In this document: positions 59,067-64,000 of the stretch, piece by piece
Layout of the letters: each line of letters starts with the position of its first letter
How positions within the stretch are numbered: the first letter of the stretch is position 1
Assembly (NCBI RefSeq): GCF_937912035.1
Contig: NZ_CALDPF010000035.1
Span: forward strand, 62,001-126,000
DNA from: an uncultured Bacteroides sp.
Lineage (GTDB): Bacteria > Bacteroidota > Bacteroidia > Bacteroidales > Bacteroidaceae
DNA length: 64,000 bases
Reading direction: 5' to 3'
Program-made: the position numbers and the translations under genes
The notes under the pieces: model-generated
Database searches by the model: none
What the model was told of the DNA's origin: nothing
Seen by the model: only the letters and a program-made list of their open reading frames with translations

Positions 59067-62000
59067 TTACTTCTTCAAATCAATCTCTTTCAGCAATTCC
59101 TCTACAGCAGCCTTCAGCTGAGTATCCTCACCTTTAACAATAGTTTCAGGAGAGTTCAAAATGTATATATCCGGTTCAAGCTGTGTATTTTCCAGATAGC
59201 TTCCGTCAGGCAAACGATAACCTACCACAGGAATACCGAATACCAGTGTAGGGTCCTGAAGACGCTCCCAGTTGACACTTGTCATAGTTCCTGGAACAGG
59301 AGCACCCACCAGTTTGCCTATACCTCTATGCTTATATACCCAAGGAGTTCCATGAGCATTAGAGTAATTGGCCTCACACTGAAGCATAATAGAAGGCTTG
59401 TTCCATCTGCGGCTTGGCATATCACAGGCTTCACGTCCTCTTACCACCTGTGTGAAATATTTCTTGCCACTAAACAGTACCTCGATATCCTCATGCAGGC
59501 GACCTCCACCATTGAAGCGTGTATCGATGACAATTCCTTCACAATTATTGTACTTACCTAAGATATCAGAATAGACTGTACGGAAACTTCCGTCGTCCAT
59601 AGACTGGATATGAACATATCCCAAACGTCCATCGGAAAGTTTCTCTACCTCATCGGCACGCTGCTTAACCCAACGTTTATACAGAAGGGAACTCATGGCA
59701 CCACTTGTAACCGGCTTAACCACTTCATCCCATCTTTCTCCGGATTCTGGATTATAAACAGATACAAGCACCTTCTTTCCGGCCTTTCCGTTAAGGAGAG
59801 TAGTATAGTCTGTATCCTTATCTATAACACTGCCGTCAATTTTTTCTATTATATTACCGGCCTCAACTTTAGAGTTCTTTCTGTCGAACGGACCTTTGGT
59901 CACAACTTCGGAGATACGAAGTCCCTTGCCGGAGTATTCCCAGTCGTACAGTAATCCCAGGTTTGCTGTAGCTTCAGTTTTTGAAGACGGACGGTAACTT
60001 GCACCGGTATGCGAAACATTAAGCTCGCCAAGCCACTCACTAAGCATCTCGGCAAAATCATAATTATTTGAGATATGAGGCAAGAAACGGCGATAAGCCG
60101 CAGTAAGTCCTTCCCAATCTACTCCATGCATATTAACCTCATAGAAACGTTTCTTCTCCTGTTTATATACATGATTAAACATATACTCACGTTCTGCAGC
60201 AAGGTCCATTTTCATTTCAGCCTTATATGTTATAGGCTTTAGAGACTCAGACGAAGCATCCATTTTCTGCATATTGCTTCCGCCTAAAATAAATACAGCC
60301 TTACCTTCCTTATCAGTCTGCATATCTCCCCATCCGGCATCCATCTTATGCAGGAGCTTAGTCTCTTTTTTTCTCAAATCCAACTTCCACATATCATATC
60401 CACCTTCGAATGAAGACAGATAGTAAAGCTTTTCTCCGTCCTTTGAAATAATAGCAGAAGCTATGCTTGATGAGTTAGGAGTAAGACGGACAATACGGTC
60501 TTCTATGCCTTCTGTTTCAACTTCAACAGGTTTTACTGATTCTTCGTCTTTCTTGTCGGCATCATCACCCTTCTTTGATTTCTTATCATCTTTCTTTGAA
60601 CTCTTGTCGCCTTTAGAGTTATTCTCCTTCTTGGAAGCCTTCTCCTGTTCTTCCTTCAGAGCCTTCTCTATTTCATAATCCTCCTTGCTAAGACGGAATT
60701 TATCGTATGAATCCTGATTCATGAAAACTATCATTACATCATCCAGCGAGCCCCATGAAGCATGATTGCGCATACCATATCTCTCTGTAGTGAAAAGAAG
60801 AGCATTACCATCCATAACCCAACGAGGAGAACCGCTTGTGTAACCGCTTCCTGTAATATTCACAATATCTCCTTTTCCGTCTGCCTTAACAATACCTATG
60901 TCAGTGTAAGGATCGTGTTTGTGACCTATAAATTCAAGAGTGAACCACTTTCCGTCAGGACTCCATGAATACTCAAATCCTCCGTAAGTATTATACCATG
61001 TAGAACCATCGGTAATCTGTCTTACTTTCTTCGATTCGAGGTTCACCACCATAAGTTTGTTTCTGTCTTCGATGAAAGCAACTTCCTTACCGTCGGGAGA
61101 GAACTTTGGATATCCACGTTCCACCGATGTTGAAGGCAGCAAAGCTTCTTCCTCTATAAGTGTAGCGTTAGGGAAGTTAGGATCATCCTTACGGGCTATC
61201 TTAGCCAGATATAGTCCCCAGTTACCTCCTCTTTCGCTTGCATAAACCAAAGTGCGGTTGTCTGCCCCGAAAGAAACACCTTTCTCTGCTTCCGGAGTAT
61301 TGGTTATCTGCTTGGTAGTATTGTATTCTACAGAAGTCACAAAAACCTCACCACGTACAATAAATGCCACCTGTTTACCGTCTGGAGATACTACCGCCTC
61401 ACTTGCGCCACGTGTGAAGCTCATATTTTCAGGCATAGCCTCATCATCTCTCACAACAGTAACATTCAGTTTCTTTGGCTTTTCTCCAAGGTTCTGAGTA
61501 TAAATCTCACCATTATAAGAGTAGCACAATTTATTTCCGTCACCAACCGAAAGGAATCTTACGGGATGAACCTTAAAATCGGAAATCCGGCTCACATTCT
61601 TTGGATCTGATAGTGGGAAAGAATAGACATTAAAAGATCCTCCGTTTCTTTCACTCAGGAAGAACACAGTCTTCTCATCATCCGAGAACACAGGATTTCT
61701 GTCTTCACCAGCACGCTCTGTAAGATTGGTATGTTTTCCGCTTTTGGTATCATATAACCAGACATCACGTGTTACGGAAGAAGTATGATGCTTTCTCCAC
61801 TCGTCTTCATACCCCTTACAGTCCTGATAAAGGAACAAATCGCCTTCATTATTAAACTCAACCATTTCGGCAGGAGTAGCAAGAACCTGTAAAGTTTTTC
61901 CTCCTTCTGCTGGAACTTTATAAAGTTCGGTCATAGCCGAAGTAGGAAAAAGGGCACTCTGTGCAGGGTCCTGAATAGAGGCGGAAAAATAAACGAACTT

Positions 62001-62360
62001 GCCGTCGGGACTGAAAGCTGTCGGTATCTCTGACGCAGAATTAAGAGTAAGTCTGCGTGCCGGACCACCATCAGCCGACATAATGAACACATCCTGATTA
62101 CCATAACGGTCGCTTGCAAAAGCTATTTGCTTACCGTCTGGCGACCATACCGGGTCTGATTCATACGACTCCTGTGTGGTAAGCTGAACAGCCTGTCCAC
62201 CATTAGCATTTACCTTATACACATCTCCCTTATAGCAGAAAACCACAGACTTACCATCGGGTGATATGCGTACATCACGCATCCATAGAGGATTAATACT
62301 TGCAGCCTGAGCAGTCAAAGCCCCGGCACCAAGTATAAGCATTAGAATATTCTTTCTCAT
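59067..62360 (-). CDS. Tricorn-like S41 serine protease with PD40 propeller
   Basis: 1097 residues with a signal peptide (LTAQA, about residue 19). PD40/WD-like beta-propeller repeats follow (RISPDGKSVVF, PVWSPDGKQIAFASD, TAFSPDGKFVYFSAS and more, to about residue 550). A Lys/Glu/Asp-rich insert (about residues 567-608) precedes the tricorn core domain, a PDZ domain (GKGLRISEVVTKGPFDRKN), and the S41 catalytic domain with VIDTRFNGGGRLHEDIEV and the likely nucleophile Ser in EANYSNAHGTP. It degrades peptides in the periplasm. A single-gene unit. Confidence 0.92.
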   Translation of the reverse strand: MRKNILMLILGAGALTAQAASINPLWMRDVRISPDGKSVVFCYKGDVYKVNANGGQAVQLTTQESYESDPVWSPDGKQIAFASDRYGNQDVFIMSADGGPARRLTLNSASEIPTAFSPDGKFVYFSASIQDPAQSALFPTSAMTELYKVPAEGGKTLQVLATPAEMVEFNNEGDLFLYQDCKGYEDEWRKHHTSSVTRDVWLYDTKSGKHTNLTERAGEDRNPVFSDDEKTVFFLSERNGGSFNVYSFPLSDPKNVSRISDFKVHPVRFLSVGDGNKLCYSYNGEIYTQNLGEKPKKLNVTVVRDDEAMPENMSFTRGASEAVVSPDGKQVAFIVRGEVFVTSVEYNTTKQITNTPEAEKGVSFGADNRTLVYASERGGNWGLYLAKIARKDDPNFPNATLIEEEALLPSTSVERGYPKFSPDGKEVAFIEDRNKLMVVNLESKKVRQITDGSTWYNTYGGFEYSWSPDGKWFTLEFIGHKHDPYTDIGIVKADGKGDIVNITGSGYTSGSPRWVMDGNALLFTTERYGMRNHASWGSLDDVMIVFMNQDSYDKFRLSKEDYEIEKALKEEQEKASKKENNSKGDKSSKKDDKKSKKGDDADKKDEESVKPVEVETEGIEDRIVRLTPNSSSIASAIISKDGEKLYYLSSFEGGYDMWKLDLRKKETKLLHKMDAGWGDMQTDKEGKAVFILGGSNMQKMDASSESLKPITYKAEMKMDLAAEREYMFNHVYKQEKKRFYEVNMHGVDWEGLTAAYRRFLPHISNNYDFAEMLSEWLGELNVSHTGASYRPSSKTEATANLGLLYDWEYSGKGLRISEVVTKGPFDRKNSKVEAGNIIEKIDGSVIDKDTDYTTLLNGKAGKKVLVSVYNPESGERWDEVVKPVTSGAMSSLLYKRWVKQRADEVEKLSDGRLGYVHIQSMDDGSFRTVYSDILGKYNNCEGIVIDTRFNGGGRLHEDIEVLFSGKKYFTQVVRGREACDMPSRRWNKPSIMLQCEANYSNAHGTPWVYKHRGIGKLVGAPVPGTMTSVNWERLQDPTLVFGIPVVGYRLPDGSYLENTQLEPDIYILNSPETIVKGEDTQLKAAVEELLKEIDLKK

Positions 62361-62444
62361 TTTTCAAATATTATATTTAAGTTCTATATTATTTTGTATC
62401 AACAAATATTTTTAATCTTTATAAATTTCCATTGTCTAATTATC

Positions 62445-64000
62445 TTATCCAGCCTGTATGCTCGTTATCTCCTGCAACTCCCTAACAGCCGACTGCACAT
62501 CTTTTATATCCTTGATAATCATGCTGCGTTTTCCATTCTGCTCTCTGAGATTACACTGGCGAGGATAGCGTGACATATAGCCTATCATCTTGCCGAAAGC
62601 CTCACTCTGATAGTACGGACTGTCAGGATTGCTTACAAAGAAGAGTGTCATACGTCCTGATTTCAGGAATATCTTCTCTATACCAAGACGCTTGGCGATA
62701 CGTCTCAACGGAACTATACGTATCAGCTCTTCTCCTTCCGGTGGAATTGCTCCGAAACGGTCTATCAGACGCGCTTTGAAATCTTCTACATCCTTGTCAA
62801 GTTCCAGCTTATCAAGCTCACGGTAGAGCAACATCCTTTCGCTGCTGCTTGGGATATATTCATTAGGGAACAACAGCTCTAGGTCGCTTTCTACTGTACA
62901 TTCATCAACAAATCCTTCACCGCTCAAAACTTCCTCACCTGCTTTTACCTCATCGGCATAAAGTTCGGAGAACTCATCGTTTTTAAGTTCGGTAACAGCT
63001 TCTGCCAAAATCTTCTGATAAGTCTCATAACCAAGGTCTGCAATAAATCCACTCTGTTCGGCTCCAAGCATATTTCCTGCACCACGGATATCAAGATCCT
63101 GCATGGCTATATGGATACCGCTACCCAAATCGCTGAAATTCTCAATAGCCTGCAGACGGCGGCGTGCCTCAGGCGTGAGCGAACTCAATGGAGGTGCAAG
63201 CAGATAGCAGAAGGCTTTCTTGTTTCCACGTCCAACACGTCCGCGCATCTGATGCAGGTCGCTCAAACCAAAATTCTGCGCCTGGTTTATTATTATGGTA
63301 TTGGCATTCGGAATGTCTATACCACTTTCGATTATGGTTGTTGCCAGAAGTACATCGTAATCATAATTTACGAAATCGAAGATAATCTTCTCAAGTTCCT
63401 CCGGCTGCATCTGCCCATGGCCTATACATACACGGCAATCCGGTATGTTTCTTTCTATAAGAGCCTTCAGCTCAACAAGGTTCTGTATGCGGTTGTTCAC
63501 AAAGAACACCTGACCGTTACGACTCATCTCGAAGTTTATAGCCTCGGTTATTATCTCCTCGTTGAAAGTATGAACCTCTGTCTGTATAGGATATCTGTTT
63601 GGCGGCGGTGTCTGTATCACGGAAAGGTCTCTTGCGCCCATAAGCGAGAACTGCAGTGTTCGCGGAATAGGTGTGGCCGTCATAGTAAGTGTATCAACAT
63701 TCACCTTTATCTGACGGAGTTTTTCTTTCACACTTACCCCGAACTTCTGTTCCTCGTCTATGATAAGCAAGCCCAAATCCTTGAACTTGACACTCTTGCC
63801 TATTATCTTGTGAGTTCCTATAAGGATATTTATCTGCCCGTCGGCAAGTTCTTTCAATATTCTACTGGTATCCTTGGCCGTACGTGCACGGCTAAGATAT
63901 TCCACCTTGCAAGGCAATCCCTCAAGTCGTTTTTTGAAAGTCTGAAAATGCTGGTATGCAAGAACTGTTGTAGGGACAAGTACTGCCACCTGTTTATTGT
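62445..64000 (-). CDS. mfd: Transcription-repair coupling factor Mfd (5' end missing)
   Basis: The frame runs off the right edge; the last 518 residues are present out of about 1100. Helicase motif Ia (VAVLVPTTVLAYQHF), DEEQ box (IIDEEQKFGV), motif III (TMTATPIPRTLQ), motif VI and TRG region (LHQMRGRVGRGNKKAFCYLL) and the C-terminal TRCF domain are all intact. Mfd removes RNA polymerase stalled at lesions and recruits UvrA. The stop is 84 bp upstream of the protease gene start. Confidence 0.96.
   Translation of the reverse strand, partial: NKQVAVLVPTTVLAYQHFQTFKKRLEGLPCKVEYLSRARTAKDTSRILKELADGQINILIGTHKIIGKSVKFKDLGLLIIDEEQKFGVSVKEKLRQIKVNVDTLTMTATPIPRTLQFSLMGARDLSVIQTPPPNRYPIQTEVHTFNEEIITEAINFEMSRNGQVFFVNNRIQNLVELKALIERNIPDCRVCIGHGQMQPEELEKIIFDFVNYDYDVLLATTIIESGIDIPNANTIIINQAQNFGLSDLHQMRGRVGRGNKKAFCYLLAPPLSSLTPEARRRLQAIENFSDLGSGIHIAMQDLDIRGAGNMLGAEQSGFIADLGYETYQKILAEAVTELKNDEFSELYADEVKAGEEVLSGEGFVDECTVESDLELLFPNEYIPSSSERMLLYRELDKLELDKDVEDFKARLIDRFGAIPPEGEELIRIVPLRRIAKRLGIEKIFLKSGRMTLFFVSNPDSPYYQSEAFGKMIGYMSRYPRQCNLREQNGKRSMIIKDIKDVQSAVRELQEITSIQAG

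Overview
The window is a 64 kb piece of chromosome from an anaerobic or nanaerobic member of the Bacteroidales, most likely Bacteroidaceae (Bacteroides or Phocaeicola type). The evidence is: many promoters with the Bacteroidetes -7 box TAnnTTTG, often with a TTG/TTTG -33 element 19-21 bp upstream; families largely restricted to this phylum (DUF4492 beside cydAB, DUF5686, DUF4837, carboxypeptidase-like TonB receptors, tricorn-type S41 protease); and nrfHA with ResB/CcsA. I see no rRNA, tRNA, CRISPR array, phage or insertion sequence. It reads as core chromosome with metabolic and envelope islands.

Layout. 1-5.5 kb: end of a radical SAM gene, oxyR, a divergent membrane protein/thioredoxin pair, and DUF4492-cydA-cydB (cytochrome bd oxidase). 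5.6-12.4 kb: TolC-MacA-MacB exporter and a LytS/LytR-type two-component system, then a candidate small RNA. 12.4-17.6 kb: C_GCAxxG_C_C protein, D-2-hydroxyacid dehydrogenase, rarA, divergent glnS. 17.6-24.7 kb: DUF418 protein, then sigma-54 regulator-lptE-TPR-secG, then a DUF5686 outer-membrane protein. 24.8-31.4 kb: one long operon rlmN-DUF4837-pdxA-flippase-like protein-CDP-alcohol transferase-IspD/TarI-like cytidylyltransferase-second CDP-alcohol transferase. 31.4-32.4 kb: AT-rich gene-free stretch. 32.4-38.9 kb: RND efflux operon with divergent AraC regulator. 39-44.1 kb: amidase/TlpA pair and a three-gene biotin-dependent acyl-CoA carboxylase. 44.4-49.6 kb: secreted phosphatase, beta-helix lipoprotein and TonB receptor. 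49.9-53.2 kb: Nim-like flavoprotein, ArgD-like aminotransferase and ThiD/PdxK-like kinase, divergent from a Crp/Fnr regulator. 53.3-58.7 kb: nrfH-nrfA-resB-ccsA-porin (nitrite ammonification). 59-64 kb: tricorn-like S41 protease and the C-terminal half of mfd.

How it works together. The oxyR/thioredoxin intergenic region carries a readable OxyR-type operator that overlaps the oxyR promoter and abuts the thioredoxin promoter. The Crp/Fnr gene lies between two operons (Nim-like operon and nrf operon) whose promoters both have a CRP-geometry palindrome centred exactly 33 bp upstream of the -7 box, so all three may form one local anaerobic/nitrogen-oxide regulon. The most promising uncharacterised system is the CDP-alcohol transferase/cytidylyltransferase/flippase cassette, which looks like a lipid head-group or phospho-polyol pathway built into a housekeeping operon.

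Several gene starts were moved inward from non-ATG codons to the first ATG that fits a signal peptide, promoter or family N-terminus; these are noted individually.
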